64,000 bases of DNA, taken from Pseudochryseolinea flava (GTDB lineage: Bacteria > Bacteroidota > Bacteroidia > Cytophagales > Cyclobacteriaceae). The stretch lies in assembly GCF_003286915.1 (NCBI RefSeq), contig NZ_QMFY01000003.1, positions 310,001-374,000 on the forward strand, in the 5' to 3' direction. Positions within the stretch are counted from its first letter, which is position 1. Each line of letters begins with the position of its first letter. The notes under the pieces were generated by a model. The model saw only the letters and a program-made list of their open reading frames with translations. It did no database searches and had not been told where the DNA came from. Below, one piece after another: positions 18,612-25,438 of this stretch. The position numbers and the translations under genes were made by a program.

Positions 18612-18735
18612 GATTGCAACATCATTCTGTCGTATTAACAAGCATGATGCGTCCTAACTATCAGGCAACAATTTCGAAAAGAAATTCCCCAAGCAAGCGT
18701 CAATGGCATCATGTTTAAGCTTGTATTAATATCAA

Positions 18736-18840
18736 CTTTTTTCACAAGGGGTGCTAAAAAGTGTATTGCAAAATAGACAAGCTGAGATTATACCCTCACC
18801 ACTTGAACCAGGTAATGCTGGCGGAAGCAAGTGAAAAAAG
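18736..18840 (+). promoter_or_regulatory. TPP (thiamine pyrophosphate) riboswitch aptamer
   Basis: Matches the THI-box consensus throughout. The P1 stem is a perfect 10 bp (18736-18745 with 18831-18840). GGGGTGCT lies at 18748-18755, GCTGAGA at 18781-18787, ACCC at 18792-18795, the P4/P5 arm at 18802-18831, and CCAGGTAATGCTGG (18808-18821) followed by GCGGAAG. Only the optional P3 loop is short. It is followed at once by an intrinsic terminator, the usual off-switch arrangement in which bound TPP favours termination. No thiamine synthesis, salvage or transport gene follows, so the controlled gene is missing or moved. Confidence 0.93.
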
Positions 18841-18844
18841 AACG

Positions 18845-18878
18845 GGGCTAACATGAATCATGTTAGCCCTATTTTTTT
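18845..18878 (+). terminator. riboswitch expression-platform terminator
   Basis: Perfect 10-bp stem (18845-18854 with 18860-18869) followed by TATTTTTTT. It begins 4 bp after the aptamer. It is strong enough to act as a constitutive terminator if no antiterminator forms; I found no obvious competing pairing. Confidence 0.9.
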
Positions 18879-19034
18879 GTGTAGAAAATTAAGGGCAGTT
18901 TGTGGACGACTATTTCAAATCTTACAATACTCTCAAAACATTACGCGCGACACGCGAATTGAAAAGATCGAGAGAATAGAAAAATTTCATCGTGCATCTT
19001 TGTATCGTTAATGGATTTAGTGAGTGGGTGTTTT

Positions 19035-19122
19035 GATGATCAACCTCTGGTGCTACCATTTTTTTAACTGCTTTGATTACTTTTTAAACTCGACGACATT
19101 TAACACCAGAGGTTTGATCATC
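19035..19122. repeat. long imperfect inverted repeat, 51-nt T-rich loop
   Basis: The left arm GATGATCAACCTCTGGTG (19035-19052) pairs with 19104-19122 over all 18 bases, with one bulged base (AACC against AAACC). Weaker pairing extends outward to GTTTT/AAAC. As RNA it would be a long hairpin that ends about 70 nt before the terminator at 19194; as DNA it could be a protein site or a remnant element. Confidence 0.8.
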
Positions 19123-19193
19123 TACTAAACAAGCCACCGGGCCTTTAACCAGAATTACCCCAAGCATTTTTTAGTACACTCTTTTAAGGTTTA

Positions 19194-19222
19194 GCTAACC
19201 CCAACCCGGGTTAGCTTTTTTT
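19194..19222 (+). terminator. intrinsic terminator before the esterase gene
   Basis: 8-bp GCTAACCC/GGGTTAGC stem (19194-19201, 19208-19215) with a 6-nt loop and seven T. It stops any transcript coming from the riboswitch or inverted-repeat region 52 bp before the esterase ATG, so the esterase must have its own promoter within that gap or depend on read-through. Confidence 0.85.
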
Positions 19223-19274
19223 ATGGATACGAGCGGCATATATTTTTTAACAGTTGCAAAAAATATTGTCGTCT

Positions 19275-20141
19275 ATGAGAATTAAACTACTCCTCATACT
19301 TTGTTTAACCCTTGTCTTTTCCTCTTGCGAGGATGGGCTCTTTAATCAAGAAGAGGGACCATCATATGAGGACATCAATGAACCGGAACCAGGACCACCG
19401 ATACAACGGCCTGTTCAAATGACGTTCGGCAGTTCGATTGTTGGATATTACGAAGCGCTGCCTGCCAGTTATTTATTTCGCAGCTCAAAAAAATATCCAC
19501 TGCTGATTAACATACTTGGAGCAGGTGAACGAGGTGATGGTTCACTTGAGCAACTCGGATCTGTACTGCGTCCTTACACGCCCGCCAAGTTGATACAAGC
19601 AAAACAATTCCCAAAAGATTTCCTCATCAATGGAAGATACTACGCATTTATTGTTTTATCGGTGCAAATGAGAACAGATCGACGTGCGCTTCCCGATGAT
19701 ATTCACGCATTGATCGAGTTTGCTAAAGCGAATTATCGTGTCGACAAATCAAGAATTTATCTCACCGGAATTAGTCTCGGGGCCGGAACTGTATGGGACT
19801 ACGCGGTTGACAATACAGGATACGCATCTACCCTCGCCGCTATTACACCGATGGCCGGAAAGTCGGTGGGACATACAAGGGAAAAAGCAAAAGTAATAGC
19901 TGACGCACATCTCCCCGTCTGGGGTTTTCATAGTGAGTTTGATACGGCTGTACCGGCAACGAGCACGACAAACTACATTAATTGGATCAATGGCTTTGAC
20001 AAAAATTTAGCAAGACTCACATTGTTTCCAGACTCATCGCACCTATGCTGGCGTTGGTCTTTTGATCCGGCTTATCAAGAAGCAGATAGTATTAATGTCT
20101 ATGAATGGATGCTCATGCACAGCAGAACCATTGAAGACTAA
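19275..20141 (+). CDS. lipoprotein serine esterase / alpha-beta hydrolase
   Basis: Predicted outer-surface or periplasmic lipoprotein: signal IKLLLILCLTLVFSSC with lipobox Cys at residue 18 when started at ATG 19275 (a TTG seven codons upstream is less likely). A Pro/Glu-rich linker leads to an alpha/beta-hydrolase fold: strand YPLLINILGAGERGDG, nucleophile elbow GISLGAG (Ser167), acid region WGFHSEFDTAVP and catalytic His in PDSSHLCW. It resembles the carboxylesterase/phospholipase and feruloyl-esterase-like group (poly-ester or plant polymer side-chain removal), but the substrate is not shown. It is cut off from the upstream riboswitch by two terminators. Confidence 0.85.
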   Translation: MRIKLLLILCLTLVFSSCEDGLFNQEEGPSYEDINEPEPGPPIQRPVQMTFGSSIVGYYEALPASYLFRSSKKYPLLINILGAGERGDGSLEQLGSVLRPYTPAKLIQAKQFPKDFLINGRYYAFIVLSVQMRTDRRALPDDIHALIEFAKANYRVDKSRIYLTGISLGAGTVWDYAVDNTGYASTLAAITPMAGKSVGHTREKAKVIADAHLPVWGFHSEFDTAVPATSTTNYINWINGFDKNLARLTLFPDSSHLCWRWSFDPAYQEADSINVYEWMLMHSRTIED

Positions 20142-20149
20142 CCAACAAC

Positions 20150-20186
20150 AAAAAGTCACATGCTAAGGAGAGCATGTGACTTTTTA
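20150..20186. terminator. bidirectional intrinsic terminator
   Basis: A near-perfect stem of about 15 bp (AAAAAGTCACATGCT with AGCATGTGACTTTTT, short AAGGAG loop) has T tracts on both strands. It serves the esterase (+) and the end of the sigma-factor operon (-), which converge here. Confidence 0.88.
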
Positions 20187-20198
20187 AACGGCACATTC

Positions 20199-21056
20199 TT
20201 ACTTTTTTCGAATGTATATATCACCGTTGTAGTTCTTAAGGGTTATCTCCGCCCCTCCGCCGTTGACTTCGCCACGTTTCCAATCGTCAACAGTAACTTT
20301 ATACACACCAGATTCTTTGTTTTTCTGCTGCACTGGACCAGTGCTTGTCATCTTCATTTCAAAGCCCGTGAATATTTCACCTTGCTCTGTTTTCATTTTC
20401 ATTGTTGCTTTCATCGTTCCTGGGAACGTAAGATCAATATCGCCATTGTAGGTAGAAAACGACATGGGAGCGCCATCGGTCACTTTATCGAAGGTAGCTT
20501 TGATTTCACCATTGTATGTTGTCGCGACCACAGATCCAGAAATATTCAACGCAGTAATTTCTCCGTTGTAGTTGGTTAGCTCTACTTCCCCCTGAACATT
20601 CGTAACCATCAGGTCACCGTCGTTATATGTGCTCACCTCAATGTCGGCACCGGATGGGATTTCAATTTCTAGATCAAGCTTATTATTCCACGAATCAGAT
20701 GACACCTTGACGAAGTTTCCGTTTTCAACTACTTCCAGATCCATACCGCCGCCACCAACTTTCTTGAGACCAGCTTTCGATTTTGCATGCTTATCATGCG
20801 CGTGGTCGTCGTCATGACAATCTTCACACTCACTATCTTCAGCGGCTTTGTATCTCACGAGCACGTCCTTGCGCGCCGTTCCTTTTACCGTAACAGATCC
20901 ATAATTTATACCGGCTTTCAATTTTAGTCTTTTCGCCGGATCTGTAAGCGGAACAGTAAACTCGTTTGCATTTTGCGCCCATCCATATGCGCCCGTCATC
21001 AACACCAGTCCAAGGGTCATCAATACGATGGAAAGAATTAAGAATTGCTTTTTCAT
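20199..21056 (-). CDS. exported DUF4097 beta-repeat protein with Cys/His/Asp-rich insert
   Basis: Secreted or membrane-anchored protein of the DUF4097 family (stacked short beta-strands similar to adhesin-like right-handed helices). ATG 21056 is chosen; longer starts would overlap the gene upstream. Signal/anchor at residues 5-27, ending in GWAQ. The repeat pattern is G-x-(V/I)-x-(V/A)-x-TYNG with NYNGEI, TYNGEI, TYNGDI and NYNGDI at regular spacing. A striking insert at residues 77-90 holds Cys77, Cys80 and four His (81, 85, 87, 90) among Asp, which looks like a metal-binding site. It is the last gene of the sigma/HEAT/DUF4097 unit. Role unknown. Confidence 0.88.
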   Translation of the reverse strand: MKKQFLILSIVLMTLGLVLMTGAYGWAQNANEFTVPLTDPAKRLKLKAGINYGSVTVKGTARKDVLVRYKAAEDSECEDCHDDDHAHDKHAKSKAGLKKVGGGGMDLEVVENGNFVKVSSDSWNNKLDLEIEIPSGADIEVSTYNDGDLMVTNVQGEVELTNYNGEITALNISGSVVATTYNGEIKATFDKVTDGAPMSFSTYNGDIDLTFPGTMKATMKMKTEQGEIFTGFEMKMTSTGPVQQKNKESGVYKVTVDDWKRGEVNGGGAEITLKNYNGDIYIRKK

Positions 21057-21081
21057 AAATGTTATCTTTAATCGCTGTATT

Positions 21082-21954
21082 CTAGTTTGTATTTTCTTTG
21101 AGGTAGACGTTACCGTTAAATGTTTCGAAATCGAGAAGAGAACCGCCAGCACCGACCTGATAGTGGTCGCCACCGATTTTGTATTTCATACCCTCTTTAT
21201 ATTGTTCCTGTTCCAATTTTGCCGGAAGCTTTTGGATTCGATCGATATTCGTATAAAAATCACCATTAAAACTTTCGAAGCTGAGGTTCGCCGCCAGCCC
21301 CTTCCTGAACAGCGCATTGATATCCCCATTCAGGCTGTAGAAGCGACATGGATTCTTGGGATTTGTCGCATACGTTACATCGAGATCACCATTGATCGTA
21401 CTGGCCGCAGCTTCGCGTTCCAAATTTTCCAAGCGGATGCTTCCATTCACGTTATCGGCTGAAACAACACCTTTTACATTTTCGATCACAACATTGCCTT
21501 TATTGATCGTTGCAACCGACACATGGGTATCAAAGGGAACCTTGATCGTAAAATTTGTCTGATGATCAAATTCATCACTGCAATTCTCGCAGTTCCACTG
21601 ATAGCCCCACCCTGCCTTGAAATGACCTCTGTCAGATGCTTTGTCAAATCGTTGGCAAAGGCCATCAACGAACAATATCAGTGAATCAGAGCGATCAATA
21701 ATACCGAGCGAAACCTTTTTTCCTTTTTCTATCCTCGCTTCGGTTTTTGCCGTAATCGTTTTATCCATTACTACAATTATTTTATCGCCTGCATATCCCA
21801 TTACTTTTATACTCCCATTGATATTGGCGACAACGAGCGCGTTACTGCTATTTTTTGTTTCAAAGGATAGTTCCTTCGTGATTGTTTCCTGAAAAGTTTG
21901 CGCAAGACAAACCTGGCTGATGAATATCAACAGCACTATCATAATTTTCTTCAT
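21082..21954 (-). CDS. exported DUF4097 beta-repeat protein, paralogue
   Basis: Second DUF4097 protein of the operon. Signal peptide at residues 1-19 (IVLLIFISQVCLAQ). Strand repeats with N-(I/V)-NGS, STINGD, SLNGDI, SFNGDF and TFNGN turns are spread through residues 40-290, matching the TYNGE turns of the neighbour. It also has a Cys-x-x-Cys pair (NCENC, Cys122/Cys125) in a Trp/Gly-rich loop, plus Cys100. It is a clear relative of the gene at 20199 but only distantly similar in sequence. It follows the HEAT protein by 5 bp and precedes its paralogue by 25 bp. Confidence 0.88.
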   Translation of the reverse strand: MKKIMIVLLIFISQVCLAQTFQETITKELSFETKNSSNALVVANINGSIKVMGYAGDKIIVVMDKTITAKTEARIEKGKKVSLGIIDRSDSLILFVDGLCQRFDKASDRGHFKAGWGYQWNCENCSDEFDHQTNFTIKVPFDTHVSVATINKGNVVIENVKGVVSADNVNGSIRLENLEREAAASTINGDLDVTYATNPKNPCRFYSLNGDINALFRKGLAANLSFESFNGDFYTNIDRIQKLPAKLEQEQYKEGMKYKIGGDHYQVGAGGSLLDFETFNGNVYLKENTN

Positions 21955-21959
21955 ACTGT

Positions 21960-22748
21960 TTAGATTAAAACATCAATACTTTGTTCAATTTTCTTCTTGA
22001 CGTCTCGTGGCGTCTTTTTATCATCAAGAAGCTTTTTAAGTTCCTTTACGGAAGATTTTTCCTGAATAGCAACCATGAGCTCAGCCAACGCAACTTGTAC
22101 TAATGGTGAGCGTTGTTGCGCGATCGATCGAATGAGCTCTTGGCGAATGCTGCTATCTTTAACATAAGGATGCAGTGCGTCGAGTGCCGCTAACCTGACG
22201 TTCACGTTGTCGTCATGATTTAATGTCTGAATCAAAGCTGCCGTTACTTTTTGACTCGCTTGATCCATGTCTTGCGTAAGGCTCACGGCTTTGAGTCTAT
22301 CCGTTGCCGACTCTTTCTCCAAGAGTGACAGCATCATCATTTCTTTCAACGACGTAACCTCCTCGCTTAGCTTACTCATCTCAGCTCCATCACTTGTCGG
22401 GCGCAAGAAGTATCCTACCGCAAGCCCGATCAGCAATGTCGCGGCAGCTAGTCCAAAGCGGGGAACCAATGTTGGAATTTTGAACTGGCTCCACCAATTC
22501 AAGGAAGATGTCGATTTACGTTGCATTGCTAACATCGCGTAGAACTTATGATCAAGATCCATGGAAGGCACCGGCGGTTCTATTGCGATCAGTTTATCTT
22601 GAAGATTTTCTAGCGATAATTCCTCAAGTGTAATCTCCTCCTTCTCAATCATCGATTCGAGCATATGCTGTTCTGCTTGTGTAAGCAAGCCAGCTCTAAA
22701 TTTTTCAATCAAATCACGCTTCATAGTATTCATATCGAATCGGTTCAT
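21960..22748 (-). CDS. HEAT-repeat membrane protein, probable anti-sigma factor
   Basis: 262 aa from ATG 22748, whose A is shared with the stop of the sigma-factor gene (TGATG), which argues for translational coupling and for this start. A cytoplasmic N-terminal helical part (1-90, including LIEKFRAGLLTQAEQHMLESMIEKEE, the typical zinc-less anti-sigma/FecR-like N-terminus) precedes one membrane helix (about 96-113, FGLAAATLLIGLAVGYFL). The outer part (about 150-262) has HEAT-type helical pairs (VNVRLAALDALHPYV, PLVQVALAELMVAIQE). By position and topology it probably holds the ECF sigma factor inactive and senses something outside; this is inference. Confidence 0.85.
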   Translation of the reverse strand: MNRFDMNTMKRDLIEKFRAGLLTQAEQHMLESMIEKEEITLEELSLENLQDKLIAIEPPVPSMDLDHKFYAMLAMQRKSTSSLNWWSQFKIPTLVPRFGLAAATLLIGLAVGYFLRPTSDGAEMSKLSEEVTSLKEMMMLSLLEKESATDRLKAVSLTQDMDQASQKVTAALIQTLNHDDNVNVRLAALDALHPYVKDSSIRQELIRSIAQQRSPLVQVALAELMVAIQEKSSVKELKKLLDDKKTPRDVKKKIEQSIDVLI

Positions 22749-23323
22749 CAATATTTAGCTTCCAATTTTCGGTATACTTCTTTTAGCTCTTGCAAGGCGC
22801 GAAAGACCTTTACCTTCACGGCACTTTCAGTACAACCGAGCATCTCGCCAATTTCTTTGTACTTCTTTTCTTGGTATTTACTGAGGAGCAAGATTTCGCG
22901 TTTATCATCGGGAAGCTGATCCATGGCCATGGAAAGGAGTTGCATCTCTTCTTCCGCTTGAAATTGTGTAGATCGATTCTCAGTACTCCCTAGTCGTTCT
23001 TCCCAACTTTCCAATGAATCTTTCGCATTGATCTTGTTCTTTCTGAAATGGTCGTGATTCACATTGCGCGCGATGTGAAACATCCAAGTCCTAAAATCAC
23101 CATCTCCCCGGAAGAGGTAGCGATATTTCAGGATTCGGACAAAAACATTTTGCACCAGGTCTTCCGATAATTCGGCATCCTTATTCATACCATAGAAGAA
23201 TCCATACAAAGGCCTCTTATAGCGCTCAAAAAGCAGCCCGAGTTTATCGACGTCGCCGTCTCTGACTTTTACCATCAGCGCATTATCGCTTAGTGCTTCC
23301 AATTCAGGTCGTAAAGTTTTCAA
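22748..23323 (-). CDS. ECF-type RNA polymerase sigma factor (sigma-70 family)
   Basis: Extracytoplasmic-function sigma factor, 191 aa, usual length. Region 2 (about residues 25-95) has LFERYKRPLYGFFYGM, AELSEDLVQNVFVRILKYR and FRTWMFHIARNVNHDHFRK (core binding and -10 recognition). Region 4 (about 130-185) has LPDDKREILLLSKYQEKKYKEIGEMLGCTESAVKVKVFRAL (-35 recognition helix-turn-helix). It heads the operon sigma - HEAT membrane protein - DUF4097 - DUF4097, so it probably drives its own expression. The trigger is unknown. Confidence 0.94.
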   Translation of the reverse strand: MKTLRPELEALSDNALMVKVRDGDVDKLGLLFERYKRPLYGFFYGMNKDAELSEDLVQNVFVRILKYRYLFRGDGDFRTWMFHIARNVNHDHFRKNKINAKDSLESWEERLGSTENRSTQFQAEEEMQLLSMAMDQLPDDKREILLLSKYQEKKYKEIGEMLGCTESAVKVKVFRALQELKEVYRKLEAKY

Positions 23324-23511
23324 GATGGGAAACCCAGGTTTTTAGTGAAGGTTACATGTGGCACGCAATCTTTTTAAGAATTTAGTGTTATAAGTCTAAA
23401 AAAGCATAATTAAAGGTAAAACAACACTTTTTCAGCCGTCACTTTTTCAAATATTGAATCTAAACCTGAGGCTTTAGACAATTAAACTCTTAAATTAGGT
23501 AAGCCCATCTT

Positions 23512-25438
23512 ATGCCCATGAGAGCAAACCGGATCAATCTCCTTCTGGTTATTTCCATTCTCCTCACGATCGTGAGTGGCATTATCTCGCATTTTGCGAG
23601 TCAAGAAAGTACGCGCTACACTGGTACTACACACCCAACATATTATCGAGCAATCTGCGTCGCTGCTAAACTTTGTGAAAGATACAGAAACCGCTTACCG
23701 CACATTACTTGTATCGAATGATGCTGTCAGTCGAAGTCTGCTGGATACTGCTGGATGGGTCGCCGCACAAAAACTTCATCAACTTCAAAAGCTTCTCATC
23801 GATTCATCACAGATCGACATGCTCGCGAACAAAATATCACCACTCATTGAAAGGAAGGTTGAAGATCTAAAGCATTCTGAAAAAATAAGTGCTTCGATTT
23901 TCGGAGCAGATAAACTAGAAGGCCTACTGCAAAAAACCGCGCAGCTCGACACCATCCAACGTTACCTCAAACTTTTTAATGAACGTGAACAACAACTGCT
24001 CAATACACGGCTAGACAAATTACAATACACACTCGACGTGCAGCGCAAAATTCGCTATGTAAGTTTACTACTTATCGCACTCACCTCGCTCATCGCTTTG
24101 ATCTCACTCATTCGAAAACAAAAGCAAAACGACGCATTGATTGAAGAACTCAATGCTCCAAATAATACACTCGAACACAAAGTATATGAACGCACGCAAG
24201 AACTGGAGAAAAAGAGTACGCTGGCGGAAAAGCTCAATCGCGATCTTCACGACAATTTTCACACGCTTGAATTATTCTATAAGGCGATTCAGATAAAGAA
24301 AGTAAAAGCGGAAGACACTGTTCGAGAAATTGAATTCCTCTACGACAACGCTACCTGCGGCTATCATTCACTGGCCCAAGACGGCACGATTATCCGGATG
24401 AACAAAACGGAATTGGCTTGGCTTGGATATTCCCTCGACGAAGTTGTCAACGTCAAGAAACTATCTGACATCATCATTGAAGAAGAGGTCGAATCGTTCA
24501 CTCAAAACTTCAAAAGGTTTCTGGATCAGGGTTCCATTAAAAACATGAAGCATCATTTCAAAAGAAAAGATGGCTCTGTATTTCCGATCATCCTCAATGC
24601 AACGGCAATTTTTAATACGAAGGGCGAATACGTGATGAGCAGGGCCACGGTTATCGACATCACCGAACAAGAAGAGAGCGCTGAAAAACTTCTCGACGCA
24701 AACAAAAAGCTTATCCTGTTGAATGAAGAAAAAAATAATTTTCTCGGCATGGCTGCACACGATTTAAAAAGTCCGCTTAACGGAATACTCGGTTTAATCA
24801 ATTTAATAAAAGGATCATCAGAAAGGCTTTCCACGCAGCAGCAGGAATATATTCGGTACATTGAAGGTGCTTGCACATCGATGAAAACGATGGTTACCAA
24901 TCTGTTGGATATCAACCGTATTGAGCAAGGACTAAACACGGTAGAGCCCACGCGTTTTGCGCTCGCAACGGTACTCGATACACAGATGCGTATTGCGAAA
25001 GAACACGCAGACAAAAAAGGCATTCGTATATCGCTCGAAAACAATAACAATGAGATTACGCTTACAACGGACGTGAATGCTTTTATGCGCATTGTGGATA
25101 ACCTCCTTTCGAATGCACTGAAGTTCTCACCGCCCAATAAGAATGTGTGGATTAAAGTTAGTGCATTCGACAACCACGTTCAGATCGACTTCACTGACCA
25201 AGGGCCAGGCATTCGTCCTGACGAAATGAACTTGCTCTTTGGGAAATTTAAAAAACTTAGCAACAAACCAACTGGCGGAGAAAGTTCTACCGGACTCGGA
25301 CTATCGATCGTACGCGAGCTCGTGTTGTTGTTAAAGGGAAAAATTTATGTGCATAGTGAAGTCGATAAAGGGAGCACCTTCACCATAGAACTCCCCTATT
25401 CGATAATATCGCAAGAAGTTGCCTACGCTAAAAATTGA
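23512..25438 (+). CDS. PAS/CHASE3 sensor histidine kinase, N-terminus broken by a one-base frameshift
   Basis: A complete kinase can only be read across two frames. ATG 23512 opens a membrane helix (NLLLVISILLTIVSGIISHFASQE). After about 23605 the coding sequence continues one base further on, giving VLHTQHIIEQSASLLNFVKDTETAYRTLLVSND, a CHASE3 sensor. Then TM2 (YVSLLLIALTSLIALISLI), coiled coil, PAS domain (IEFLYDNATCGYHS ... DITEQ), HisKA (MAAHDLKSPLNGILG) and HATPase_c (NLLSNALKFSP, DQGPGI, GLGLSIVREL). Translation from GTG 23576 would give 620 aa lacking TM1. It may be a sequencing error, a true mutation, or a functional shortened protein. It converges with the Y_Y_Y regulator, overlapping it by 11 bp. 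Confidence 0.82.

Larger units (their letters stand above)
18612..19274. other. long non-coding stretch with riboswitch, inverted repeat and two terminators
   Basis: 663 bp between the glycosyltransferase and the esterase. It contains, in order on the plus strand, a TPP riboswitch (18736-18840), its terminator (18845-18878), an A/T-rich stretch, a long inverted repeat (19035-19122) and a second terminator (19194-19222). No protein-like open frame was found in it. Confidence 0.85.

Noticed and set aside
20160-20579. 139-aa plus-strand frame opposite the DUF4097 gene
   Set aside because: Antisense of repeat beta-strands, His/Phe/Cys-rich; begins inside the bidirectional terminator.
23600-23640. 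Programmed +1 frameshifting in the kinase gene
   Set aside because: No slippery site or stimulatory structure was seen; an indel or error is a simpler reading.
24553-25173. 206-aa minus-strand frame opposite the PAS kinase
   Set aside because: Ser/Phe-rich antisense shadow of the HisKA/HATPase coding region.
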